A DNA stretch of 35,266 nucleotides from Bacteroidia bacterium (GTDB lineage Bacteria > Bacteroidota > Bacteroidia > Chitinophagales > Saprospiraceae). Both the position numbers and the translations under genes were made by a program. This document shows positions 8,500 to 19,400 of the stretch, piece after piece; position 1 is the stretch's first letter, and every line of letters starts with the position of its first letter. The notes under the pieces were generated by a model that had not been told where the DNA came from, did no database searches, and was given only the letters and a program-made list of their open reading frames with translations. The stretch is from NCBI GenBank assembly GCA_030426765.1, contig JAUHXV010000034.1, positions 1 to 35,266 of the forward strand, read 5' to 3'.

Positions 8500-8512
8500 C
8501 GAAAATTAGGTT

Positions 8513-9355
8513 TTACTCGACAAACCGCCAGCTGGCAAAGAATTGCTGATCCAGAACCCCCAACGCACGGGCCACGGAAGGGGAAACGACAATGGCAACA
8601 TGAGGGGGGTAGATACCCGGTGTAAGGTTGCCCGCTACCTTGGCAGTCAGTGTTCTGTGTAACATCGGGTTCGTGATTTCCATAAACGATCCGACATCCG
8701 CTGTAGGGTGGAGGACATAGTAGTTGGACTGATTCACACCTGGTTTCCATACGGCCAGTCCCTTTTCCTCGCGAATGGTTCTGCCTTCTGCTTCATACTG
8801 ACGTTCAAAATCCGTAATTTGAAACAATTGCAACGAATCGTTGGGTTGCCCGATTGACTCAATCGTGTCCGGTTGGATATATTGACTGGGGTTGTACCAG
8901 CCTAAATGCAGGACCTGGCCGATGGAGAGCCCTTCTTCCACTCTGGGGTTGAGGCCCATCAGGACTTCCGGGGGGACGCCGAGATACACTTTAGAAATGC
9001 GGTACAAGGTCTCTCGAGGCTGGACACGGTAAAAAATCGGAATACTGTCTTCACCGGAGACGGGAGGGGCAAAAGAAATATAGTTGGGATTGACCGGGAT
9101 CTGAATCGGGTATCCGAGCGGGATAAAGCTTGGATCCAGGTCCGGGTTAGCTGTATATAAGGTGTCGAGACTGACATTATAGCGGCTTTTGAGCGTATAA
9201 AATGTCATTCCCGGTTCAATGACCTCAATAATCACCAGCCCAATGGGGTCTATATAATGCACAAATTTCTGTGTCTTTTCGTCTGGAGAAACAGGCTGAG
9301 CCTGCAGGGAAAAGGCGGTCAGATATAATAAAAGGGTGAGTCCGATCAGGCGCAT
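8513..9355 (-). CDS. Secreted LysM protein with RlpA-like C-terminal domain
   Basis: A 280-residue exported protein. Signal peptide residues are about 1-19 (ending LQAQ). Two LysM-type modules follow, which usually bind peptidoglycan. The first is about 44-88 (PGMTFYTLKSRYNVS...LGYPIQIP) and the second about 107-152 (ETLYRISKVYLGVPPEVLMGLNP). The C-terminal 70 residues (VLHPTADVGSFMEITNPM...LTAKVAGNL...SPSVARALG) resemble the double-psi beta-barrel of RlpA. RlpA lytic transglycosylases carry an Asp in a DRGPF-type motif that is not seen here, so enzymatic activity is doubtful. It probably acts as a periplasmic cell-wall-binding protein. The TAnnTTTG element at 9376-9383 supports the ATG at 9353-9355. 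It lies upstream of cbs on the same strand and may share its transcript. Confidence 0.82.
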   Translation of the reverse strand: MRLIGLTLLLYLTAFSLQAQPVSPDEKTQKFVHYIDPIGLVIIEVIEPGMTFYTLKSRYNVSLDTLYTANPDLDPSFIPLGYPIQIPVNPNYISFAPPVSGEDSIPIFYRVQPRETLYRISKVYLGVPPEVLMGLNPRVEEGLSIGQVLHLGWYNPSQYIQPDTIESIGQPNDSLQLFQITDFERQYEAEGRTIREEKGLAVWKPGVNQSNYYVLHPTADVGSFMEITNPMLHRTLTAKVAGNLTPGIYPPHVAIVVSPSVARALGVLDQQFFASWRFVE

Positions 9356-9375
9356 AACGGCAGTTTATTCATACA

Positions 9376-9383
9376 CAAATGTA
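9376..9383 (-). promoter_or_regulatory. -7 promoter element of the LysM gene
   Basis: The minus strand reads TACATTTG, an exact TAnnTTTG match 20 bases before the ATG. It shares the AT-rich divergent region with the kdsB promoter. Confidence 0.5.
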
Positions 9384-9399
9384 TTACATATTAAACAAA

Positions 9400-9432
9400 T
9401 TTGTAATATTTAATAAAAATTGTTGATTTTTG
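9400..9432 (+). promoter_or_regulatory. -33/-7 promoter of kdsB
   Basis: TTTG at 9400-9403 is followed, after 21 bases, by GATTTTTG at 9425-9432. The spacing is the one expected for Bacteroidota (19-21); the -7 element has one mismatch (G for T). It ends 21 bases before the ATG at 9454. Confidence 0.5.
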
Positions 9433-9453
9433 CACTGGAACAAGACAATAACT

Positions 9454-10230
9454 ATGAACGCATATTGTACCATGGGGATTATTCCGGCGCGTTACGCTTC
9501 GCAGCGATTACCCGGAAAACCACTGATTATGATCAATGGGAAAAGCCTTATTCAGCGGGTCTGCGAACGTGTCGAGCAGGCAGAAAAACTGGATCATTTT
9601 TGTGTGGCTACAGATGATATTCTGATCTATAATCACGTGAAGAAGCTGGGGTACGATGTAGTCATGACACGTTATGATCAGCCTTCCGGAACCTTTCGTT
9701 GCGCAGAGGTGCTCGGACAGTTTCCCATGGTCACTCATGTCGTCAATATTCAGGGTGATGAACCGCTGATCGATCCAAAACTGATTGATCAAATGGCGTC
9801 CTTCATCATCGGAAAGACCGGAATGAAAATCGCCACACTCATGCATCAAATTGAGGATCCCAAGGATCTGGTGAATCCGAATGTGGTCAAGGTGACCGTC
9901 AATACAAAAGGGGAAGCCATGTACTTCAGCCGTCAGGCGATTCCTTTTGTCAGAGACTTTCCCGTAGATACCTGGCTCGAGCATGGTGAGTTTTACAAGC
10001 ACATTGGTATGTATGCCTATACAGCGTCTGCCCTAAAGGAAATAGAAAATTTTGCTATTCATCCATATGAATCAATGGAGCGTCTGGAACAACTTACGTG
10101 GTTGTCTAATGGCATGCCGATCTTCTGTATGCAGACAGATTCTCATTCAAGAGGTATTGATACGGAAGAAGATCTGAAAGTGGTGGCTGAGATCATCATG
10201 CGTGCAGAAAAACAAGCCCAGCGTAGCTGA
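9454..10230 (+). CDS. kdsB: CMP-Kdo synthetase (3-deoxy-manno-octulosonate cytidylyltransferase)
   Basis: A 258-residue cytoplasmic enzyme that activates Kdo with CTP to CMP-Kdo, which is needed for the inner core of lipopolysaccharide. The nucleotide-binding N-terminus is GIIPARYASQRLPGKPL. Further hallmarks are ATDD, VVMTRYDQPSGTFRCAE, NIQGDEPLIDP and the metal-site region near the C-terminus (RGIDTEEDL). ATG 9454 was chosen because the promoter lies just upstream and an in-frame TTG at 9430 overlaps the -7 element. ATG 9472 (MGIIPARYA) is also possible. Length agrees with the family (about 245-260). It implies that the organism makes Kdo-containing LPS and fits the nearby glycan genes. It converges on cdd with 23 bases between, and no terminator hairpin was seen there. 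Confidence 0.93.
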   Translation: MNAYCTMGIIPARYASQRLPGKPLIMINGKSLIQRVCERVEQAEKLDHFCVATDDILIYNHVKKLGYDVVMTRYDQPSGTFRCAEVLGQFPMVTHVVNIQGDEPLIDPKLIDQMASFIIGKTGMKIATLMHQIEDPKDLVNPNVVKVTVNTKGEAMYFSRQAIPFVRDFPVDTWLEHGEFYKHIGMYAYTASALKEIENFAIHPYESMERLEQLTWLSNGMPIFCMQTDSHSRGIDTEEDLKVVAEIIMRAEKQAQRS

Positions 10231-10253
10231 CTCAGTTAAAGTCACTCCATAGA

Positions 10254-10739
10254 TTACTGTCCCAGAAAAGATCCGTCAAAGGCCAGTGGGAGCAGATCTG
10301 ATATATCGTTGATCTCAATGACCTGTCCACCGGTGGCGAGCGTCAGTAACAATCGCATGGGTGTTTGCTGATGACTGCGGTATTCATTCAGCATTTGTCG
10401 ACAGGCTCCACAAGGGCTGGCGGGCGTCTTTTGATTTTTATTATCCACGACGATCGCCACTGTATCAACCGGGACTCTTCCTGCCGAATGTATCATCGCG
10501 TACAAGGCCACCCGCTCTGCACACTGCCCAATAGGAAACGCACCATTTTCCTGATTCGCCCCTGTGATGACATGAGCGTCACTGGTTCGAATCGCTACGC
10601 CAACCTTAAAATTTGAATAGGGCGCGTAAGCCCGTTGACTGGCCATCACAGCTTCATTGATCAGGGATTGGTCTGCCGGGGCAAGCATACGCTTGTCTTT
10701 GTGGATTGTGTAGGTGAACTTATACTGATGTGCATCCAT
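10254..10739 (-). CDS. cdd: Cytidine deaminase
   Basis: A 161-residue zinc hydrolase that deaminates cytidine and deoxycytidine to uridine and deoxyuridine in pyrimidine salvage. The catalytic motif is QCAERVAL (Cys ligand followed by the proton-shuttling Glu), and the second zinc motif is PCGACRQ with two Cys ligands. This matches the small tetrameric type with three cysteine ligands. The substrate-binding YAPYSNFKVGVAI and GANQENGAFP segments are present. The frame also has a TTG two codons upstream, but ATG 10737-10739 is preferred. The N-terminus is about 20 residues longer than in compact family members. Transcription converges with kdsB. Confidence 0.92.
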   Translation of the reverse strand: MDAHQYKFTYTIHKDKRMLAPADQSLINEAVMASQRAYAPYSNFKVGVAIRTSDAHVITGANQENGAFPIGQCAERVALYAMIHSAGRVPVDTVAIVVDNKNQKTPASPCGACRQMLNEYRSHQQTPMRLLLTLATGGQVIEINDISDLLPLAFDGSFLGQ

Positions 10740-10946
10740 GAACAATCAAGATAGCAACTAATCTGAAAATCGTTTGCAAACCCCTTGTAAGTGAATATTC
10801 CTGCATCCCCAATCAGATGTCCATCCCATAACGCTAAATTCTTCTGCTGTGACATCAGTTTTTCCACACCGATCTACCTAAAAGGTGCTTTGCCTGCATG
10901 CGTGTGGGGTGAAATTCCAAATGATTTATCATCTTTCGTCGGTTAA

Positions 10947-12245
10947 ATGCAACTGGAATCTACTATTCGTCGTCTGGCAGGGGATCGCGTCAGGATCGCT
11001 CAGCTTTTTATGCTTTGTCGGCAACTTGGCGTGATTCTCGCTTCTATTGTGATCGCACGTTCGCTTTCCATAGACGAAGTGGGTATTCTGGAAATGCTGA
11101 TGTTGTGCGGATACCTGATGACCTTTTTCTGGTCTGAGGCGATCCTTAAAGGGTATCTGGCCAACCCGAAAGGAGTTGCATCGTTTGGGGGAGATACTTC
11201 CTTTCTTGGATTTGTCATTGTCTCTTCCTTTCTCGCGATGATTTTGTTTGTGGTGGGCGAACGGATTTTTGTTCCGCTTTTCGTGGGTCGGGATGACTTG
11301 CCGGGGTTGTATCTGTTTGCCATCTATCAGGCGATGATCATCCCCGTGTGGATGGCGCCGTTTACCGATGTGCTCAAAAAGCCACATGCGCTGCTGGTGT
11401 GCATATATGTTTTGCTGGGGCCTGCATTTGCCTGTTGGGTAGGGTACCATCAAATGGCCGAACTCAATGGGATTTTGATCGGATTGGTGAGTTATGCGTT
11501 GGTTGGGTTGGGGTGGATCATGTGGCCTACAGGTTTTTCTATTTCGTTTAACATGAAGCGTGCGATTCGTGTGCTTTGGCCTGTGACGTGGCCTCTTATG
11601 TTGTACGCGATTTCAAGTGGCCTTGCCAGGAGTTTTGACCTTTGGCTGGTCGCTCGTGAATTTAGTGAATCCACCTTTGCTTTTTTTCGATATGGTGCTC
11701 GTGAATTTCCTGTGGTTGTAGCCCTCGCCGCAGGATTAAGCACAATCATGATTCCCCGATTAAAATCGTTGGACGCACTTCCGGAACTCAAACAGCGTAC
11801 CACCCGATTGATGCACATCGCCTATCCATTAGTTGCTTTGGTAATGCTTTGTAGCCCCGTAGTTTTCGAATGGGTATTTGGAGCAGACTATAGATCCAGT
11901 GCGATCATATTTAATGTGTATCTGTTGCTCTCGCTGACTCAGCTCATTTTCCCGCAATCGCTTTTGATCGCCCGGGAAGAAACTAAGCTGCTATGGTATG
12001 TGTCTGTTGCAGAACTCATCATCAATATCATAGCGAGTCTGGTGTTATTGCACTTCTTTGGCTTGATAGGAATTGCCTTCGGTACGCTGATAGCTTTTGT
12101 ATCTGAAAAAGTGATTCTGCTTGTCATGGTTAACAGACGTTTTGGTGTGCGACCGATCCAATTGATTCATCCGCTGATCTGGACTGCTTATGCGGTGCTG
12201 ATTGTGCTGGCCTTTATTACTGCACAATGGATATTCGAAGTTTAA
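10947..12245 (+). CDS. Polysaccharide flippase-like membrane protein (MOP superfamily)
   Basis: A 432-residue polytopic inner-membrane protein with about 12 hydrophobic segments. An example is VILASIVIARSLSIDEVGIL near residue 30, and the last segment is near the C-terminus (TAYAVLIVLAFITAQWIF). The N-terminal LCRQLGVILASIVIARSLS and the central helices resemble oligosaccharide flippases (Wzx/RfbX type) that move lipid-linked glycans across the inner membrane. No sequence motif identifies the cargo. The stop (12243-12245) lies inside prmC: the two genes overlap by 19 bases in different frames, so they are co-transcribed and perhaps translationally coupled. The upstream 200-base region has no exact TAnnTTTG. 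Function by family is likely; the specific substrate is unknown. Confidence 0.8.
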   Translation: MQLESTIRRLAGDRVRIAQLFMLCRQLGVILASIVIARSLSIDEVGILEMLMLCGYLMTFFWSEAILKGYLANPKGVASFGGDTSFLGFVIVSSFLAMILFVVGERIFVPLFVGRDDLPGLYLFAIYQAMIIPVWMAPFTDVLKKPHALLVCIYVLLGPAFACWVGYHQMAELNGILIGLVSYALVGLGWIMWPTGFSISFNMKRAIRVLWPVTWPLMLYAISSGLARSFDLWLVAREFSESTFAFFRYGAREFPVVVALAAGLSTIMIPRLKSLDALPELKQRTTRLMHIAYPLVALVMLCSPVVFEWVFGADYRSSAIIFNVYLLLSLTQLIFPQSLLIAREETKLLWYVSVAELIINIIASLVLLHFFGLIGIAFGTLIAFVSEKVILLVMVNRRFGVRPIQLIHPLIWTAYAVLIVLAFITAQWIFEV

Positions 12246-13066
12246 GTGATATCCGTCACTGGATTGAAAAAGAGGGAATCGCGGAAGACCGTGAAGCCTA
12301 TAGCCTTGCGCGTTGGGTGTCTGAAGATATCCTCCACCTGAAATCGGGTGAACAGGTGCAGCATCATCATGTCGATAAGATCATTGAGGTCATACACCGT
12401 TTGAAACGTGGTGAGCCGATTCAATATATAGCCGGTCATGCCTGGTTTTATGGGTATAAATTTCTTGTAAGTCCGGATGTACTGATTCCGCGTCCGGAAA
12501 CGGAAGAACTAACGGCCTGGCTTATCGAGGAAATAAAAAACTCCGGACGTCCCCAGTGTCGGGTGCTGGATATAGGCACCGGTAGCGGATGCATCGCACT
12601 GACGATCAAAAAAAAGTTAGGTCATCAGGTAGCGGTGACCGGGATAGATATTTCGGAAAAGGCCCTTCGGATTGCCGATAAAAATAGCGCCGGACTTGGT
12701 GCTGAAGCATCGTTTATTCAAATGGACTTTCTTACTGATACTTCGGGCCTGGAGCCGTTTGACTATATCATCAGCAATCCGCCGTATGTAAGCAGGAGTG
12801 ATATTCCAGAGTCCATGCAGGAGGCATTGCGCTACGAACCCAAAGGTGCTTTATATCCGGAAGGAGAAGATGTGGATATCTTTTACATGACAATAGCCCA
12901 TCGAGGCAGGGAACTGCTCTCGGCAGGTGGGGCTGTGTATGTAGAATTGAATCAATTCAGGGCCGTTGAAATCGAAAAGTTGTTTGCCGATACAGGGTGG
13001 AGGCAGATCGAAGTCCAAAATGACATGCAGGGCGTCCCCAGAATGCTCCGAGCCATTGTTTCCTGA
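12227..13066 (+). CDS. prmC: Release factor glutamine N5-methyltransferase PrmC/HemK
   Basis: A 279-residue SAM-dependent methyltransferase that modifies the GGQ glutamine of peptide-chain release factors RF1 and RF2, raising termination efficiency. The N-terminal helical domain leads to GEPIQYIAG and IPRPETEEL. The SAM-binding motif I is LDIGTGSG (114-121), motif IV is NPPY (184-187), and the acidic SAM-ribose ligand region is GIDIS (139-143). Total length and order match PrmC. ATG 12227 lies 19 bases before the flippase stop; it is the only ATG giving a full N-terminal domain. The next gene is 336 bases away and encodes a surface protein, so prmC is probably the last gene of this operon. 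Confidence 0.93.
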   Translation: MDIRSLSDIRHWIEKEGIAEDREAYSLARWVSEDILHLKSGEQVQHHHVDKIIEVIHRLKRGEPIQYIAGHAWFYGYKFLVSPDVLIPRPETEELTAWLIEEIKNSGRPQCRVLDIGTGSGCIALTIKKKLGHQVAVTGIDISEKALRIADKNSAGLGAEASFIQMDFLTDTSGLEPFDYIISNPPYVSRSDIPESMQEALRYEPKGALYPEGEDVDIFYMTIAHRGRELLSAGGAVYVELNQFRAVEIEKLFADTGWRQIEVQNDMQGVPRMLRAIVS

Positions 13067-13402
13067 TCTGAGCCTCAGGCAGCGGTTTGAGGTGCTTTCG
13101 TATCACTTAAATGTTGGTGCTCTTATGGTGCTCTGTCATACAGGGAAAAGGACAATACCGAGGCGAATGGCTGATCAGGCCACAAAGAGGACTTCCCAAT
13201 CGAAATAAGCGGATTTTTTAGTCACAAGACTCAGGTTATTAATCTGTTATACATAGAAAAATAAAATTTTTGTAAATTTTTTCAGCGTATAATATCCTGC
13301 GGATTAGCAATTTAACAATATATAATTTGTATCTTGCGCGTGACTTTAAAAAACCATTTGGGCAAATATTTTTTATAGGGCAAGTAATTATACATTTCTA
13401 AC
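13067..13402 (+). other. Intergenic region before the first giant surface-protein gene
   Basis: No convincing gene is present in these 336 bases. A short imperfect hairpin just after the prmC stop (GCCTCA pairing with TGAGGT near 13072-13095) lacks a T-run and is a weak terminator candidate. The second half (13250-13400) is very AT-rich and probably holds the promoter of the giant gene. No exact TAnnTTTG was found; the closest is TATAATTTG near 13320. Confidence 0.4.
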
Positions 13403-16400
13403 ATGCGAACAAGACTTTTTTTGCTATGCTTTTGTGTAGGATCATACCTATTCAGTGTAGCGCAACCCTCTAACAATCCCTGTGGTATGGCCACGCCTAT
13501 CGCCGATCTGGATGGTACCTGTATAACATCTGAAGATATGATGTTGGCCACGGAAGACATTGGACCGGGATCGTGTACGGTCGGTAACAATGAAAACGTT
13601 TGGTTTAGCTTCGTGGCGCAAGGGGTGAGTGCAGAGATTACCGTTACAGATCTTATCGGGACTCCGGAAATCACCTTGGTTGAATTTCCTAACACCCCAT
13701 GTAGTGGTGCGGATGCTCAGGAGATAGATTGTGCGACAGGCACTGAACTTATTACAGACAATACGCTGACCATCGGCAATACCTATTATGTCATGGTTGC
13801 GTTTTCCAATAATGCAGACGGCTTCTTTGATATCTGTATTGACAATCCCGAACCGGCACCCAATGATGCCTGTATCACCGCAACACCACTGACGATTCTG
13901 GATGATGCATGTTATAATTCAAACAATGATTTTCCATCAACTGACGTCCTGATACCCGGATGCTTTATGGGATCCACGTATAACGTCTGGTTTTCTTTTG
14001 TTGCCGAAGGAGTAAGCCTTGATGTACATATACCTACCGGTGGTCCGGGTGTATCACAAGTAGCTGTTATTGATTTTGCTACTAACTGTGTAGCAGCCGG
14101 CGCGACAACCTTGGGATGTGCGACAGGGACGAATCACATTGTGCTTGATAATGTGCTGACCATCGGTGATCTCTATTATATCGTTGTTGGTTTCCAGAAT
14201 TCCGATTTTGACGGAAATGGAATCGGTGATTTTGAATTGTGTGTAGATAATCCAGTTCCGGCCGTGAATGATGATTGTGATGATGCTATTGTTATTCCAC
14301 CCAGTGTGCTGAGTGACCCTGACAACTGCTATACAGAAATAAACGGTGAGGATCTTAACAATGACTGGCCTTCGACCGATGTAGGTTTGTTTGGTTGTTG
14401 GGATCCTGATTTTAGCACCAATGTTTGGTTCTCCTTCGTAGCCCAGGGGCCGGATATCCAGATTACGATTGATCCTTCCTTTCCGGAAGATGCGCAACTT
14501 GCACTTGTTGAATTTACCGGTGGGCCATGTGAAATTGCCGGAGCAGTGCTGATTCGATGTGTGACAGGCAATTACCTCGAACATAATGATGAGTTGGTCA
14601 TCGGCAATACCTATTATATTGCCGTAGGATTTGATGATGATGCTGTAGGAGATTACTGCATGAATGTTTTTAATCCTGTCCCACCGCCAAATGATCTTCC
14701 CTGCGATGCGATTGCTTTGCCCACAGATGGAAGTTGTGAAGATGGTACAACTATCTATGCCAGTTCAGAAAACTACTTCGTCCCTGGCTCCTGTCAGTCA
14801 AACGTGGAGAGTACTGTCTGGTATACGCTAGGGCTGGATGATCCGGACAATGTTGGTTTTGAACTAGACTTCAGTTTTATTAATGCCCCGAATGGCGCAA
14901 CTGTCAATATCATCCTGTGGGAAGTACCGGATTGTAATCAGCCGGGCACCATCGAGTTTTTTCACTGCGGTGCACCGCCATCTGATATCCTCGAATGGGG
15001 GCCGATAGATGAAAACACAACGTATTATTTATCCGTTTCTACTTCTACTGCCAATGAAGCTGATTTCTCATTATGTGTGGATGAAGTACCGCCTTGTTTT
15101 GAAAATGATATTTGCGAAGAAGCCGAATTGATACCGGATGTGATCTCGGATATGGCTTTTGTGTGTGTAGAAGGATGTAACCTATTCGCAGACCCTGAAA
15201 TTTTTAACAACACCTGCGAGATCGGCACATTTCCAACTGTTTGGTTTCAGGTGCAGACTGATGGTGCGGCTACGCTGATGAATATTCAGGTGACCAGTGA
15301 AGATTTTGACGCGCCGACCATTTCACTTTTCTGGCAAACCACGGACTGCGATGCTTTGACACCAGTGCCATTGACTACAAGTAACCTGCCTTGTGTGGTA
15401 GGTTCGAATGGGGAAGCCGAAGCCTTTGGTTCTGACGTGGGTGCGAGCTCGATCTACTATATCGCGGTGAGTTCCCTGAATAACGTAGGAGGGGATTTTG
15501 AGATTTGTGTCAATACGATTTCATCTGCTTCCAATTGTGTCACATCTCGTGATATTGAAATCACCGGGCGTTCGGCCAACGGTCCTTTGGAAGGGCCATT
15601 CTTCCCTGGTGAAACGGTCAGTGTATGTATGAACGTTGATTCGTATACGGCTGCAAACAACGGATGTCAGTGGTTTCAGGGGTTAATTCCGGTCTTTGGT
15701 AACGGATGGGATCCCAGTTCATTTGATCCTGATGGCCAGCCTCTCAATGCAACTGTCAATGGAAATCCGATTCCTCAGGCCAACAATGGTTTGTATGGCG
15801 TTTCTCAGTGGGATTGGTTTACAGATGTAGATTATCACCACGATCACGTATTCTATCAGTTAGGTGACTTCGATGGAAACGGATCGCTCGATATGTGTAA
15901 TATTCTTTATGATCCCGACTGTCCGAATACCGGAGGTCTGATGGGCGGATGTTGTAATCCGTGCTGGGGGTCACCTTTGGGGACCATACTCCCGGGAGGA
16001 TGGTTTGCTTATGGAATCAATGGATCCTGTCCGGATCCCGGTCCGCCGATTCGTGTTGACTGGGGGGATGGTAACTCCTGCGGAGGAGGAATGGGTCCCT
16101 GGGCATTCTGCTTCGATCTGAACGTCCGGGAATACCCGGACTGCCTCGAAGACGCATCCACGATGACCTTAAGCCTTGGATTTTTTACAACGGCCGATGG
16201 GGAAACGGGGGCCTGGACGGGTAGTGCCTCAGTCTGTGCACTGGATCAGCCTGCTTTCGTCACCCTGCCGATGTGTTGTTCGGAGCTTATGGAGGGCTTT
16301 GATATGCTTGACCCGATTTGTAGCGGACAGCAAATGGTCTATGTGATCGACGAACCCGATGTTGACTATTGGGAGTGGACTGTCGATGCAGGAGGAGTCA

Positions 16401-19400
16401 CCGGTGCGACAGAAGGCTCCGGAGGGCCGGGAACAACCATTATTAATACATTGACAAATAATGGTTCCGATCCTGAAATAGTAACCTATACTTTCCTTGG
16501 TTTCGCAGGAGGTGCTTGTCCGGTTTTCCAGAAAGAAGTAACGATAGAAGTATTCCCAAGAATCATGGTTACTCTCGAACCAATGGTCATGTGCGCTACG
16601 CCACTGGAACCTTATGAAATAATCCCGGAGGTAACCGGAGGATCAGGTAACTATGAATTTTTATGGTCACCTGGCGGTGAAACCACACCAAGTATTATGG
16701 TGTCAAATCCAGTAAATGGTACTTTATACAGAGTTACTGTAAATGATGAAGTAGGCTGTTTCGGAACGGCCAGTATGGCGATTTCCGTATACACCACATT
16801 CCCGGTTGAAATCGATGCACCGATTACTGAACAATGTATTCAGGAAGGTTCGATCACACTTGAGGCTTCCGCAATGGGCGGAATAGATCCATATGATTTT
16901 GAATGGACACTCCCTGATCAGACCAATCAAATGACTGAGCTGATCACAACGGAACTCACCGGTGAGCACCTGGTCATTGTGACAGATAGCGAGGGATGTA
17001 TTGGAAAAGATTCAGTAGAAATTGAGTTTTTCCCGACCCCCGAAGTCTATATTGATGCGGTCGACGGAGCCCTCGCCATTTGCGAGGGGCAATCCACTGA
17101 ATTGGCCGGTGTTGCCTCCATGGGAACATCTCCGTATATCTATGAATGGGAAACCCCTGAAGGGCCTGAGTCTGGAAAGAATATCGAAGCCTTCACACCC
17201 GGTATTTATATAGTGACGGTTGAAGATTCGCATGGATGTACCAATAGTGCGGAGATCGAAATTGAAGCACAACCCGAACCTATGCCGGACCTCGGTCCTG
17301 ACCTTATCGTTTGTGATTTTGAAGATCCGGTAGAGCTGGTCGTCACACCTGAGTTTGAAGATTATTCCTGGTCCGTGGGAAGTGGTGCTGATGGGCTACA
17401 GTCCATTGAAGTGTATAATGCCGGTATTTATACTGTTACAGTAACCAATGAATATGGTTGCACAGGAGATGTGTCTATGGAAATTCTGACCTTCCCTCAG
17501 CCTCCATTTGTCATGCCGGATACATTCGAATACTGTCCCGGTAGTTCTGTGACGATTGATGCTGATGATTATGGCGGTCCATGGGACAACTATATCTGGT
17601 TGCAGTGCCCACTGTGTATTAATGAAATCACCATTGATCAGGAGGGTATTTATACAGTAATTGTGTATGATTATAACGGATGTACTGCGACACAACAATT
17701 TGAAGTCATAGAAAACTCTTCCATCGATCCTGGATTGCAGGGCGATGATATTCTCTGTACTGGGGAAACCATAACGCTAACGGCAGATCCCGGGTTTGTG
17801 TCCTATGCCTGGTCACCAAATGCAGGCGGAAGTACAACCAACACTGCAGACGTGACAAGTATTGGACAGTACTATGTGACTGTAGTCGATGATGAGGGTT
17901 GTATTGGCGTCGATAGTATGACGATTGTCTCCGGTGACTTTACTGCAAGTATCGATGGACCAACAGCGATTTGTGAAAATGTTTTGGCCACGATTACAGC
18001 GCAACCCGCAGGTGGCACTTATCTATGGTCCAATGCTGCAGTGACACAATCCATCATGGTGGATGACGGAACACACAGTGTGACCGTGACCAGCAGTGAC
18101 GGATGTACGTCCGAAGCAAGTATTACCATTATTGAAACGCCATTTGTACCTGTGATCACAGGTAAAGATTCTATTTGTCAGACTTCAGAATCGACCATAC
18201 TGGATGCCGGTGGCCCGTACGCAAGTTATACATGGTCGGCCAATGCGGGAGCAGCCACTACACAAACTGTGACAGTATCGTCTCCAGGCACATACACAGT
18301 GACCATTGTAGATGTTTCCGGATGTGTCGGAACCGCTGGATTTACAGTAGCGAACTTCCCTGTGCCTTTCGTATCCATTATGGGCTCACCTGATTTCTGC
18401 GTAGGTGGAAGCACGCAGATGACAGCCACGGCAGGATATCCAAGTTATGAATGGAATACCGCTGAAACTACTCCATCCATTACCATAAATACGGCAGGTC
18501 CGTACAACGTGATGGTGACAGATGTGAATGGTTGTACAAACACCGCTGCCACCACAGTAAATGACCCATATCAGGAAACCGTAGAAATCAACGGTTCATT
18601 TGTGTTCTGTCCGGGCGATCAGGCTACGCTTGAAGTGCCGGCAGGTTACGCCTCAGTATTGTGGTCAACAGGAGAGACATCGGATCTGATTAATGTCTCG
18701 ACAGAAGGCGAGGTGAGTGTCATTGTCGTAGATACGGATGGATGTATCGCCTATGATACCGTAATGACAGAAGCTAATGCGTTACTAAGTCCGAATATTA
18801 CCGGTGTTTCCACTATTTGTGATAATGGATCCACGACATTGAATGCCGGCGCCGGTTTTGATAATTATATATGGTCTGCCAATGCAGGCGGTGCTATCAC
18901 ACAAACAGTCACCGTCAACGGAGCAGGTGTGTATTACGTTACCGTGAGCAGTAATGCAGGATGTATGGGAGTTGATAGTTTTGAGGTGACTGCATTTACA
19001 TCACCATCTGCTACCGTGACACCCACAGCGACTGCATGTGATGTCCAGGAGCCGGGTGGTCCGACGACAATCATTGATTTTACTTCGTTAGTGACTGCGG
19101 GAGATATGGGAGGCAATTGGGTGCAAAACTCAGGTCCGTCCACCGTCAACCTTGGCAGCCTGACGATGGTCAATTTCGATGGGTTGAATCCGGGTACGTA
19201 TACATTTACTTACACAACAGCTTCTGCTGTACCACCATGTATGGATCAGTCCTACACGCTCACCGTGACCATCGAAGATTGCGGTTGTCCGCAGATGCTC
19301 TTAAATACACCACCTGATTTGTGTAATGAATTAGGAACGTTAAACCTTAACTCGCTTGTAGATCCGGGGACACCTTCCGGTGGGACCTGGATGATAACCA

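Noticed and set aside
10929-11453. Minus-strand open frame of 174 residues inside the flippase gene
   Set aside because: The peptide is rich in His, Lys, Arg and Gln without a fold-like pattern, as expected for the complement of a membrane-protein gene; the sense frame has clear transmembrane segments.
13072-13095. Hairpin after prmC as a terminator
   Set aside because: The stem is only six pairs with a wobble and is not followed by a T-run; it is mentioned only as a weak candidate.
14054-14584. Minus-strand open frame of 176 residues inside the first giant gene
   Set aside because: It lies antisense to well-formed repeat domains, and its composition mirrors the sense strand. No start context or homology pattern was seen.
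16560-19020. Regularly spaced DNA repeats that could suggest a CRISPR array or satellite
   Set aside because: The period (210-255 bases) is variable and in frame, and the copies are diverged. They encode PKD/Ig-like domains.
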